Source: Rubellicoccus peritrichatus
Lineage (GTDB): Bacteria; Verrucomicrobiota; Verrucomicrobiia; Opitutales; Cerasicoccaceae
Direction of reading: 5' to 3'
Assembly: GCF_033100135.1 (NCBI RefSeq)
Contig: NZ_CP136920.1
Location: forward strand, 4,893,001-4,957,000
Length of the DNA stretch: 64,000 nt
Below are positions 33,379-41,984 of this stretch, piece after piece. Under the pieces are notes generated by a model, which did no database searches, was not told the DNA's origin, and worked only from the letters and a program-made list of their open reading frames with translations. Position 1 is the first letter of the stretch. The number at the start of each line of letters is the position of its first letter. The position numbers and the translations under genes are program-made.

Positions 33379-33948
33379 CTAAATTAAAATGATTTTCGGC
33401 AGATCCGACGAATCCGGCGAACCAAAGTGCTTACCAATGAAGTCATCAATAACTCCCAGAGTCTGATCAGAGAGCAGTTTTACGATATCATCAACTGCCT
33501 CTCCTGACAGACAGAAGGGCATATAGCTGAAAAGCATGTCACCATCCTGGCAGAGGGCACAAATTTGATGCTCCTCCCTGGGCTTAATCTCACGGTTCTT
33601 GATCATGCATTTGTCAAACCACGGTTTGGGGTCAAGGCCATGGTTACTCAACAGGCGCTCGCGCCGGGCAACGAGATCAACATGTTCCTCGTAGTAATTG
33701 TTGATAAGCTCAAGCGATTTGACTGAAAGCTCTGAACTCAAATTGTCACAGCAATCATGACACATGGCGTATTCAAACACCGGCTCATCACCTCGAAAAG
33801 CCTTTTCAATCAAGTAAACGACGCCGGGCTCACGCAGATTACGGTCACAAATAGAGCAGCGTTCAAATGGGCCATCATTCAGAAACGACCAGAGGTTTTT
33901 CGGAACAGGAATAAACTCGTTGACCGGTCCAAGTGGCGGAAGATCCAT
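33379..33948 (-). CDS. Hypothetical protein with CxxC zinc-like motifs
   Basis: A 189-residue soluble protein with three cysteine pairs: CSICD (about 32-36), CHDCC (about 59-63) and CALC (about 131-134). The first two pairs could form one treble-clef-like zinc site. The C-terminal part is helical and acidic. No known domain is recognised. It follows the membrane hydrolase-like gene on the same strand (55 bp), but no functional link is evident. The ATG at 33948 has no competing start. Confidence 0.65.
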   Translation of the reverse strand: MDLPPLGPVNEFIPVPKNLWSFLNDGPFERCSICDRNLREPGVVYLIEKAFRGDEPVFEYAMCHDCCDNLSSELSVKSLELINNYYEEHVDLVARRERLLSNHGLDPKPWFDKCMIKNREIKPREEHQICALCQDGDMLFSYMPFCLSGEAVDDIVKLLSDQTLGVIDDFIGKHFGSPDSSDLPKIILI

Positions 33949-34003
33949 ATCAGCACTATTTTTGTGACAACAACAACCCGTTGCAAGCCTAAGGCTGTGA
34001 TCT

Positions 34004-35155
34004 TCAATTTATCGGGGCGATGGGAGTCAGGATTTCTTCAATGACTTCAGGCTCTCGAAAATAACGAGTGTGATAAGCTCCAAAGAACTTTCGTAAGAGA
34101 TGAACATCCTCAAATTCAATTGTGCGATGATCGATGGTTCGATCTGCATCCTTAAATTCCTGAGTTTCAAAACTGAACTCGCTACTGGAATCTGGCATTG
34201 CCGTGCACATCCAATCCGCATCGGAATAAAAATCCACCCAACTCTGCTTACGGATTACCGGACTGGACAGTGCGAGTGACATGCGCTGACGAATCGACTG
34301 TGCTCGCAACGCCATGACTGCGAGTGGTCCGGCTAAAGTAATGTGCCGCATAGATGTACCTGAAGAGCCAGCATAATCGGCCATAAAATCAACATGGATT
34401 ACCGTCCCAAAGCTGTGGGAGACTATGGTGATTCGCTCATACTCCCCTGATGCCTCGATCTCCAGGATCAAGCCACTGACGCGTTTCCAAATCCCCTGCC
34501 GGAGGTTGTCGTCAGTCAGATAGCGGTAGGCAAAGCCCAATATGTTGACTGCCGACTCAATAACGATCGCAAGAGAACCTCCAAAGAGCAGAGTGGTCAG
34601 GCTGAGCCACCATTGAGTCATATCACTAATAAGACACCCGAGGAAGGCAAAAGGGAACCACATGTCGCTAGTGGCGTTACTGACCAAATCGCTGAAAGAT
34701 TTCCCGCTTGGTAGCGCCAAAACATTCAGGCTACTAGTCACCGCGCCGTACCACCAAAACAACATGGCAAGCGTTGTGATAAGCCCACAATAGGCAATGT
34801 AACGGTTTTTCGTTTTAGAAACCGGTGTATGCCCCCAGTAAAAGATGAGTATCAAGCCACGTAAGATCTGCTCTTTGATTGGTCGTTTCGTTAAGGCGGT
34901 GATAGTATCACCCCAAAAAGCTTCAAATAAATGCAGCTCACGTATATTTTCCGGGTCTTGCCTGGTTTTGACCTCCAAAACGCGTGCCTCGTGCTCTCCA
35001 AGACTGTGATCGGGCTTGGATTGTTTGTGTGTCAGCTCTCCCGAAGAGAGAATACCACGCTCCATCTTCGCCAGAATATCGCCACTTGTCTTCCCATCCA
35101 TGCCATGGATCAGTATGACAGCTTCGCGTTGTCTGCATGCAGCCGTATCGCTCAT
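34004..35155 (-). CDS. Membrane-associated alpha/beta hydrolase-like protein
   Basis: A 383-residue protein. It begins with AVILIHGMDG, the first strand and oxyanion-type HG of an alpha/beta hydrolase. Three hydrophobic segments (about 100-110, 120-145 and 165-205) then interrupt the fold. The nucleophile elbow appears late as TIVSHSFGTV (about 247-256), with Ser in S-H-S-F-G. A possible acid and histidine follow in FYSDADW and the C-terminal HTRYF. It may be a membrane-tethered lipase- or esterase-like protein. The interrupted layout is unusual and function is unknown. Confidence 0.65.
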   Translation of the reverse strand: MSDTAACRQREAVILIHGMDGKTSGDILAKMERGILSSGELTHKQSKPDHSLGEHEARVLEVKTRQDPENIRELHLFEAFWGDTITALTKRPIKEQILRGLILIFYWGHTPVSKTKNRYIAYCGLITTLAMLFWWYGAVTSSLNVLALPSGKSFSDLVSNATSDMWFPFAFLGCLISDMTQWWLSLTTLLFGGSLAIVIESAVNILGFAYRYLTDDNLRQGIWKRVSGLILEIEASGEYERITIVSHSFGTVIHVDFMADYAGSSGTSMRHITLAGPLAVMALRAQSIRQRMSLALSSPVIRKQSWVDFYSDADWMCTAMPDSSSEFSFETQEFKDADRTIDHRTIEFEDVHLLRKFFGAYHTRYFREPEVIEEILTPIAPIN

Positions 35156-35228
35156 TGATTGACGTATAATGTCGCTTACCTATTGGGTCAAACCAAGAGG
35201 TAAGCTAAAAGCTCGGAGAGCAGGCAAG

Positions 35229-35327
35229 ATGAGTTTCAGAGCCCTTGAGCAAGCATCCCAACCCTTGTCTAAGCTTTCCCAGGGCTTAAAGAAGTCTTCC
35301 CAAACGCTGGGCAAATTTGCCATTTAA
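35229..35327 (+). CDS. Possible 32-residue small protein
   Basis: An ATG-to-TAA frame of 32 codons in the gap between the hydrolase-like gene and the RmlD-like gene. The peptide is Ser/Leu/Lys/Gln-rich with a repeated pattern (SQPLSKLSQGLKKSSQTLGK), amphipathic if helical. A purine-rich GGAGAG lies about 14 bp upstream, which is too far for a classical ribosome site. It is the only plausible frame in this gap and could also be chance. Repeated short motifs argue for selection, weakly. Confidence 0.35.
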   Translation: MSFRALEQASQPLSKLSQGLKKSSQTLGKFAI

Positions 35328-35367
35328 TCGCTCGATTTTCTCAGGCGTATGCGCTCATACTTATTCT

Positions 35368-36327
35368 ATGAAGTTGATTGTTACCGGAGCAACAGGTCTT
35401 GTAGGACACTCCATAGTCGAAGCAGCACTCAGGCGAAAGTTCGAAGTGATCGCCATTGGAGGTAGCCGCGAGATTCGCTGGCCGGAGGGCGTCACCTCAG
35501 CTTCTTTGGATTTATCCGACCCGGAAGCTTGTGACCGCTTCCTCCTCGATGAATTTCCGGATGTCATTATCAACGCAGCTGCGGCTTCCAGCCAAACCAC
35601 AGTCGATGCCGATCCTGAGAAAGCGGAAAAGTTGAATGTGGCCCTTCCCCGCCGCCTGGCGCAACTGGCCAACCATCTCAATGCACGACTGATCCACTTT
35701 TCCACCGATATGGTCTTTGATGGCACGGCCGCCCCATATCGAAGCACCGATACGCCCTCCCCGATCAATCTCTACGGCCAGCTGAAATTAATGGCTGAGC
35801 GAGAAGTGCTGAAATATGGTGGAGACTTCGCAACCGTGCTTCGCATCGCAATTGTGACAGGAAATAGTCCTTCCGGAAGACGCAGTGTGCATGAACGCCT
35901 CTTTGCGGACTGGTCCGAGGGCAAAAAGACACGCCTCTACGAGGACGAAATCCGCCAACCGGTTTCCGCTGCAAATGTTGCCGAACTTATCATTGAGCTT
36001 TGCCAGCGTCCCAACCTTCACGGCATATTCCACTGGGCGGGCTCGGAAAAGCTGAGCCGTTATGAAATGGGGCGACGTATTGCCGAACATTTTCAATTAC
36101 CCACCGATCTCGTCGAAGCGGCACAAAGTGAAGGCAACCGTCAGGCAGACTTATCCATGGAGCTCCAACCCTTGATGGGCAAAGTCAGAACGACACCCGC
36201 AAGCTTTGAAGAACAACTCAAGTCCATGAGTGTCCCCCGCTGGTGCCGTGCCTGGTATGCCAGTATTCGTGGTTTGCCTCCGGAAGAAATCGAAACCGTT
36301 CGCCTGATCAAAGGGCGAGATTTTTGA
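35368..36327 (+). CDS. RmlD-like NAD(P)-dependent sugar-nucleotide reductase
   Basis: A 319-residue extended SDR protein. The start ATG at 35368 is fixed by the Rossmann strand MKLIVTGATGLVGHSI. It resembles dTDP-4-dehydrorhamnose reductase: INAAAASSQTTVDADPEKA, HFSTDMVFDG and the catalytic Y-x3-K in YGQLK (about 150). No other rhamnose genes are nearby, and RmlD-like proteins also serve other roles. The lipoate-ligase-like gene follows after 91 bp containing a heptamer repeat. Confidence 0.85.
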   Translation: MKLIVTGATGLVGHSIVEAALRRKFEVIAIGGSREIRWPEGVTSASLDLSDPEACDRFLLDEFPDVIINAAAASSQTTVDADPEKAEKLNVALPRRLAQLANHLNARLIHFSTDMVFDGTAAPYRSTDTPSPINLYGQLKLMAEREVLKYGGDFATVLRIAIVTGNSPSGRRSVHERLFADWSEGKKTRLYEDEIRQPVSAANVAELIIELCQRPNLHGIFHWAGSEKLSRYEMGRRIAEHFQLPTDLVEAAQSEGNRQADLSMELQPLMGKVRTTPASFEEQLKSMSVPRWCRAWYASIRGLPPEEIETVRLIKGRDF

Positions 36328-36360
36328 TCGTAGGATTAATGAAGAAGGAATAAAAATATG

Positions 36361-36395
36361 TCATTCGTCATTCGTCATTTGGCATTTAGCATTTC
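36361..36395 (+). repeat. Five-unit heptamer repeat upstream of the lipoate-ligase-like gene
   Basis: The units TCATTCG, TCATTCG, TCATTTG, GCATTTA and GCATTTC follow each other without gaps. The tract ends 23 bp before the start codon at 36419 and is pyrimidine-rich on the coding strand, like the other tracts of this type in the window. Confidence 0.8.
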
Positions 36396-36418
36396 TCCCT
36401 GCCTTTTTACTTAAAACC

Positions 36419-37123
36419 ATGGACTGCTTTCCTGACAGGCGAGCTGATGCAGCAACGAACATGGCGATGGATCAGCTCATGCTCATCGATTATCCGAGCG
36501 TAGAGATGCCAAGATTCAGGCATTATGATTGGGAATACTCAGCCTTTACTTTCGGATTTGCCCAAACCTGGGAGGAAGAACTGGATACATTGGTTCGGGA
36601 CGGACACGAAGTCATCCGACGTGAAACAGGCGGCGGTCTGGTTGATCATCGTAATGATTGGACATATGGACTTGTCATACCCTTAAGCCATCAACGCGGC
36701 AAAGAGGCACCAACTGAAATATATCGGGATGTCCATGTCTGCATGATTGAGGCGCTTCAAAAACAAAATGCTGATGCCATACTGCAACAAGAAGTTCCAC
36801 CACCTAAAATCGAGAATGAATTCAGCGCCTGTTTCAATCGGGCCGAGCTGAATGACGTTATCACTCAAAGCAAAGACAAGGTTGCTGGGGCAGCCCAACG
36901 CCGTAATCGTGAAGGTTTTTTGATCCAAGGCTACATCAGTCGATCCACTTTGCCCAACCTGGATTGGCAATGCTTCAAAAACGATTTCATTGAACGACTG
37001 ACCGACTGGTTGGATTCATCAGCCAGGGAAGTCAGTTGGCCGAAATGGGATGAAGTGGCTCTGAATAAAATGAAAGCACGCTTTGCTTCAGAAGCCTGGA
37101 ACAAGAAGCGTAAGCGTGAGTGA
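36419..37123 (+). CDS. Lipoate-protein ligase A-like protein (BPL/LplA family)
   Basis: A 234-residue LplA/LipB/BPL-fold protein. The motif RRETGGGLVDHRNDWTYG (about 62-79) and the lysine-containing DKVAGAAQRRNREGFLIQG (about 140-158) match the lipoyl-AMP-binding loop and catalytic lysine region of LplA-type proteins. It is shorter than two-domain LplA (about 337 residues) and lacks the C-terminal accessory domain, so it may be a lipoyl/octanoyl transferase needing a partner. No lipA or lipB gene is in the window. Confidence 0.8.
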   Translation: MDCFPDRRADAATNMAMDQLMLIDYPSVEMPRFRHYDWEYSAFTFGFAQTWEEELDTLVRDGHEVIRRETGGGLVDHRNDWTYGLVIPLSHQRGKEAPTEIYRDVHVCMIEALQKQNADAILQQEVPPPKIENEFSACFNRAELNDVITQSKDKVAGAAQRRNREGFLIQGYISRSTLPNLDWQCFKNDFIERLTDWLDSSAREVSWPKWDEVALNKMKARFASEAWNKKRKRE

Positions 37124-37151
37124 TCGTTCTGCCCACACGCAATGGTTCAGC

Positions 37152-39137
37152 CTAGTTAATGGCGACCTCAAACCATTCGTTCTCATTCAGGTCATAGAAG
37201 TAATTGGTGTTTATTCCCTCCAGGTAATACAACCAACTTGCCTTCTCATCGCTCCACAAAATGGGAAAAGTGACGGAATTGGTCCATAGCCATTCCAGGT
37301 CAAGTGAAGCTCCATACAGCCAGAAATCATCATCCTCTGCCCCGGTTCCACCAGGATACATCCAACCAAGTTGATAATGGTAAATCCAGGGTAACTGACT
37401 GACATTAAAATCTCCGAACCATTGGAAAGAATAGTCATCTCCTGAATCGTCATACTGACTCACGCCTAAATAGTAACTGCCCATTGGTGGTAGAATCTCA
37501 ACCAGTTGCATCATTCCCAGGTCTTCATGCTGAATCAAATGACAGTGAAGAACAAAAGCACCGGTATATTTCTTGTATCGCGAACGAAGCGTCACGCTTC
37601 CATTGGTTGGGATCATGACAGTATCCAGCCATAAAGGAAGCGTTGGATAAAGATCTCTGGCATTCCTGCCGTCCAAATACGTTCCTTCGATATCGACCAT
37701 ATACATATCGTTCGTATGAACATGATGCGGATGACCGGCTCCGGTTAAAACCCATTCGTCTACTTCGTTCAATGTAAGCGACTGATCCACCCGCGTCGGA
37801 TCAAACAGTTTTCCATTGATCAGAAAGTCAGGTAAACTCCCGGGATTGACACTCACCGAATACAGCAAATCTCTATAACCAGTGACTTCGTCTGCTTCAA
37901 TCGGATCATATATTGGTGATAATTCAATGAGCTCATTCGGTATTCCCATATTCAGCTTTTCACCCTCGACAATAACCGTGGCGATCGTCTGTTCGGCAAC
38001 TGGTCCGGCTGCAAGTTTTGTTAACGAATAAGTGCCAGCTTCTCTGGCCTTTGCCAACACTTCGATACGATTGGCTGAAGCCATATAAAGCTGCTCCATC
38101 AAGACAGGTTCATCAATTGGAATCCCGTCATATGCAATAACGTAAAAGTCGACACCATCACATTCAATCGGGAGCTGATCATCCCTCGACGCATTTACGA
38201 TACGCCAGCGCTGGACCTCGCCCGGTTGGATTCGAATGATAGGATTAATCTGGCCGTTAATAGTCCTGCCAACCTTACAGGTCGGAAAAATCTGGCCAAT
38301 CTGGGTTGCCTCAGTATCCGGATCATTGGTTGTAAAATACTGATCTGCTTCAATTTGCTGATAAAAGAGCAGTACGTCCTTCGCTGCAGCAATCTCCGGG
38401 ATCTCATCAATCGCACCTTCGACGATAATTGTGCCTGCCAATCCACTGCGATACTGAGCCCATATCGCACCATGATTATGTGAGTGATAAAAGTACAAAC
38501 CAGGAGCATGATCTTCCGGAATGCTTATGATGTTGGTAAAAGCTTCGCCCGGGGCAATGCCCTGCAAGACCTGATCCGCCTTGTATGCTGGAGATACGTG
38601 CAGGCCATGCGTGTGCAAGTTATAGGTGTTGATCTGATGAGGGAAATTATAGTCGTAATCCAAACTGGCCGCTTCGATCAATGCAGCCAGGTCACCATTC
38701 TCAATTTTCTGTTTTTGTAACGGCGTGCAAAATTCCAGATCGACTCCAAAGAGAGTAATCAGATCGTCAGTGTTGGCTGGAAGGTTGTTCTCCGTTCTGA
38801 CGATCAATGTATCACCAGCTTTTACGCGCAGTGTAGGCCCGGGAATGGTGGCATTATAAGTCGGCCCCCGAATAAACATGAATTCACTTTCGACATCAGA
38901 GGTCCCGTCACCAAGCAAGTGCCACGTTTCTTCCAAAAGGTGTCCTACTTTAAGCATGCCATCTGCCGAATGAAATTCCGCCGGCTGTTTCAATTCTTCA
39001 AAAGCCTCGACGAATACATTGATCGAATCGGTGGCATAACACGGCAAAGCCAGAGGTAAACTCAATGCAACGATGAACGAGGTAACACAACAGCCTCGAA
39101 ATCCATTCAATTTTCTCAAAGCAAGATTGAAGCACAT
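37152..39137 (-). CDS. Secreted multicopper oxidase with C-terminal Trp/Tyr-rich module
   Basis: A 661-residue exported protein. A signal peptide covers about 1-36. The copper-binding motifs are HTHGLH, YHSHNHG, HPHHVH and HCHLIQHEDLGMM, giving the type 1 and trinuclear copper ligands of a three-domain oxidase of the CotA/laccase type. It could oxidise phenolics, metals or bilirubin-like compounds. Residues 573-661 are an extra module (PWIYH, YPGG, LWT, FPILWS, WLYY, NEWF) found again at the end of the secreted protein coded at 60741-62774. This module is not part of the oxidase fold. The gene stands alone, between lplA-like and ppc. Confidence 0.9.
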   Translation of the reverse strand: MCFNLALRKLNGFRGCCVTSFIVALSLPLALPCYATDSINVFVEAFEELKQPAEFHSADGMLKVGHLLEETWHLLGDGTSDVESEFMFIRGPTYNATIPGPTLRVKAGDTLIVRTENNLPANTDDLITLFGVDLEFCTPLQKQKIENGDLAALIEAASLDYDYNFPHQINTYNLHTHGLHVSPAYKADQVLQGIAPGEAFTNIISIPEDHAPGLYFYHSHNHGAIWAQYRSGLAGTIIVEGAIDEIPEIAAAKDVLLFYQQIEADQYFTTNDPDTEATQIGQIFPTCKVGRTINGQINPIIRIQPGEVQRWRIVNASRDDQLPIECDGVDFYVIAYDGIPIDEPVLMEQLYMASANRIEVLAKAREAGTYSLTKLAAGPVAEQTIATVIVEGEKLNMGIPNELIELSPIYDPIEADEVTGYRDLLYSVSVNPGSLPDFLINGKLFDPTRVDQSLTLNEVDEWVLTGAGHPHHVHTNDMYMVDIEGTYLDGRNARDLYPTLPLWLDTVMIPTNGSVTLRSRYKKYTGAFVLHCHLIQHEDLGMMQLVEILPPMGSYYLGVSQYDDSGDDYSFQWFGDFNVSQLPWIYHYQLGWMYPGGTGAEDDDFWLYGASLDLEWLWTNSVTFPILWSDEKASWLYYLEGINTNYFYDLNENEWFEVAIN

Positions 39138-39291
39138 TAATTCACCATCAAGGCAAACAATTCTGCGTCAAACCTTTTGCCCTAAATACTTAAAAATAAC
39201 ATAATAATCACATCAAGATTAAGAAATACTAACGATAACTTAATCTGAAGCATGTTAGCAGCATGCTCCACTCAGGAACAAATGAATGAAC

Positions 39292-41958
39292 TTACCCCGT
39301 AGTTCGCAATCCACTCGCAATGGCATTCACAACTGAAAGAAGGTTCTCTGTTATCTCAGGATCTTCATGCTCACTGGCACGCATTACTTTCAGGAGTTCA
39401 ATCTGCTTTTGATGCAATATAGTCAAAGAACCTTCACGCTTCTGGATCGTTTTAACAAAGCGTGGGCGACGCTCCGGAAGCGGACGCATGAAAAGCTGAT
39501 CCAGATGACGAACCGTAAGCGCACGTTCATTGAGGATCTGACCAAGTATCTTTTCGCGTACTGCTTCGGACTGCACGAGATCGGCATACTTCCGCATCCA
39601 TTGTTCGTCTGAACTGGCCAGACTGCTTTCGATATTATAAAATACGTAGCGCAGGAAGGGTGTTGCCTGAAGGTTATCTTTAATCACAGCGTAACCTTCG
39701 GCAGATTCTTGCTCCAAAGTATCAAGGGCACTGCCGACGCCATACCAACCCGGAAGATAATAACGAGATTGATTCCAACTGAATACCCAGGGAATCGCTC
39801 GTAAATCTTCAAGCGTCGCTTGTCCGGTTCGACGGGCGGGACGGGAACCGATACGACTGCGTTCAATCGCATCAATAGGAGTCGCCTCGCGGTAGAACTG
39901 GATAAAATCAGGAGCGTCGAGCAATCCACGGTATGCTTTACGTGACCTCTCGACCATTTGATCCATGGCACCGCTGATGTCTTCCTGCAGAGGTGACAGG
40001 GTGGCAAGGAGCTTTGCTCCTAGACTTCCCGCCATGAGCCACTCAAGATTTGCAGTCGCCGTGGATGGAGTGTTGTATTTTTGGGCAATGACCTCGCCCT
40101 GTTCTGTTACGCGCAGACCACCATCAAGCGAATGTGCTGGTAACGCTTCAAGAAAACGATGAGTAGGTCCGGCCCCACGCCCGACGGTCCCACCACGCCC
40201 ATGGAAGAAAGTCACTTTCACACCATGTACTTTGCCAACATTCACGAGGTTGCGCTGGGCGTTGAATAAGACCCACTGGCTGGCAAGAATGCCCGTATCT
40301 TTGTTACTGTCACTGTAACCGAGCATGACCATGAACCTTGCAGGATCACTGCTGCCAATGCGAAGGCTTTCCTGTGTGCAGGGATGGGAAAGAAATCCAT
40401 CGGAGATCGCTGGAGCACGTTCAAGGTCCTCGTAGGTTTCGAAAAGCGGAACGACTGGCAAAACACAGCTCAGTTTGCCGTTCAAGGAGCGAGTCAAGCC
40501 AACCTCTTTGGCCAAAACGTAAACCGTAAGCAGGTCGCAAAGATTTCGTGTCATGCTGACGATCAAAGCACCGAATCCATCCGTGCCGCACTTTTCAATA
40601 TGGCGGGCAACGACGGCGAATGTTTTACGGACTTCAGTGGCTTCGTGAGGAAGTTTTACCGAAGCGTGAGTCAGTGGGCGCGGTGTCGCCAACTCCTGAT
40701 TTAAAAACTCAAGCTTCTGCTCCTCGGGCCATTGAGCGAAATTTTCAGCATCATCGATACCCGCAGCCTGCATCATCTGGCTCAATGCCTTTTCGTAAAA
40801 GGTGCTATTTTGCCGGATGTCAATGCGGGCCAAATGTAAACCGATACTATCCATGAGACGGATAATAGGCTGAAGGTAAGTTTCAGCGGTTCGGCAGGCA
40901 CTGGCAGACTCCAGCCAATAGGCCAGATTGCTCAAGTGCTCTTTCAGTTGAGCTGCAGAAAATGACTCAAGACGCTCGGTCAACGCACAGACATAGGCAC
41001 GCCATGGTTCCTCAGTATCGACATTGCCATGCCAGGCATCAAGTTGCGCTATTAGCTGCGGCGGGCATTCACTGTGGGTTCTGGTGAGTGAAAGCTTTTC
41101 CGAAAGCGCTTCAAAACGGGCGTGTAAGATCCGTAGCGCTGTTTCCCGCATAGTCTGCAAGGTATTGGAAGTCACATCCGACGTGACAAGCGGATGGCCG
41201 TCCCTGTCCCCTCCAACCCAGGAGCCAAACTGGAGCTGAGGCAAGTCTGCCGGGGTAAGTGGCGCTTCCTCTGGCCATGTTTCCCTCCATGCATTGCGGA
41301 GGTTGTCATCGAGCTGATTAAACATCGATGGAAAGACTTCGCTAAGGTAGTAGAGCAGATTATCCAGTTCATCCTTCACCTGTGGTTTACTCAGGTAAAT
41401 TTCGCCGGTGAGCCAGAGTCGTTCAATCACCGCCCTCGCCTGTATTGCGCAATGCTCAGCTTCACGCGCCGTGCGGATGTTCTCCCGCTCACGCAAAATC
41501 CGGACAATCTCCCGGTGCAACCCCAAAACAGACCAGCGCTTGGCCTCAGTCGGGTGCTTGGTAAATACAGGTTCCACCTGAAGCTCGCGTAGTTCCTCCC
41601 GGATCTTAGCTGGCTCAAAACCCGACTCCTTCAAGCGGCTCAGATAATGCCCCCAATGGCCTGGCTCAGCTGACGGGCCAAGCTTGGCTTCGCGAGTACG
41701 GCACATGCTGTTTGAAACATGCTCCTCTGCTAGATTCAGCAGTTGAAAGGAAAATGAGATTGCCTGAACAGCCGAGCCATCAAGCTGATCAGCCGAAATG
41801 TCAGTCAATTCTCCCTTTATCAGCTTTGCAGCCCCGTCTTCACCCAAGTTCTCCAATACATCGACCAAGGCTCCGATCAGAAATGCATTCTCATCTTCGA
41901 CCTGGGCAAGGCCATGCTGGACTAGCTCAATAAATTGACTGCTGACTGATTCGCTCAT
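39292..41958 (-). CDS. ppc: Phosphoenolpyruvate carboxylase
   Basis: An 888-residue bacterial-type PEP carboxylase (E. coli enzyme 883). Catalytic and binding motifs are FTKHPTEAKRWSV (histidine region, diverged from the usual TAHPTE), GYSDSNKDTG, FHGRGGTVGRGAGP with the catalytic His/Arg loop, and RIGSRPARR. It ends GLRTTG, close to the usual RNTG C-terminus. It makes oxaloacetate from PEP and bicarbonate to refill the TCA cycle. It lies 26 bp downstream of a bicarbonate transporter gene on the same strand, so both are probably co-transcribed, with substrate import coupled to use. Confidence 0.95.
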   Translation of the reverse strand: MSESVSSQFIELVQHGLAQVEDENAFLIGALVDVLENLGEDGAAKLIKGELTDISADQLDGSAVQAISFSFQLLNLAEEHVSNSMCRTREAKLGPSAEPGHWGHYLSRLKESGFEPAKIREELRELQVEPVFTKHPTEAKRWSVLGLHREIVRILRERENIRTAREAEHCAIQARAVIERLWLTGEIYLSKPQVKDELDNLLYYLSEVFPSMFNQLDDNLRNAWRETWPEEAPLTPADLPQLQFGSWVGGDRDGHPLVTSDVTSNTLQTMRETALRILHARFEALSEKLSLTRTHSECPPQLIAQLDAWHGNVDTEEPWRAYVCALTERLESFSAAQLKEHLSNLAYWLESASACRTAETYLQPIIRLMDSIGLHLARIDIRQNSTFYEKALSQMMQAAGIDDAENFAQWPEEQKLEFLNQELATPRPLTHASVKLPHEATEVRKTFAVVARHIEKCGTDGFGALIVSMTRNLCDLLTVYVLAKEVGLTRSLNGKLSCVLPVVPLFETYEDLERAPAISDGFLSHPCTQESLRIGSSDPARFMVMLGYSDSNKDTGILASQWVLFNAQRNLVNVGKVHGVKVTFFHGRGGTVGRGAGPTHRFLEALPAHSLDGGLRVTEQGEVIAQKYNTPSTATANLEWLMAGSLGAKLLATLSPLQEDISGAMDQMVERSRKAYRGLLDAPDFIQFYREATPIDAIERSRIGSRPARRTGQATLEDLRAIPWVFSWNQSRYYLPGWYGVGSALDTLEQESAEGYAVIKDNLQATPFLRYVFYNIESSLASSDEQWMRKYADLVQSEAVREKILGQILNERALTVRHLDQLFMRPLPERRPRFVKTIQKREGSLTILHQKQIELLKVMRASEHEDPEITENLLSVVNAIASGLRTTG

Positions 41959-41984
41959 GCTTTAAAAATCGATTGCCGGACTCA

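Noticed and set aside
36361-36395. Short tandem repeat considered as a CRISPR remnant
   Set aside because: Units are 7 bp with no spacers and no cas genes occur in the window.
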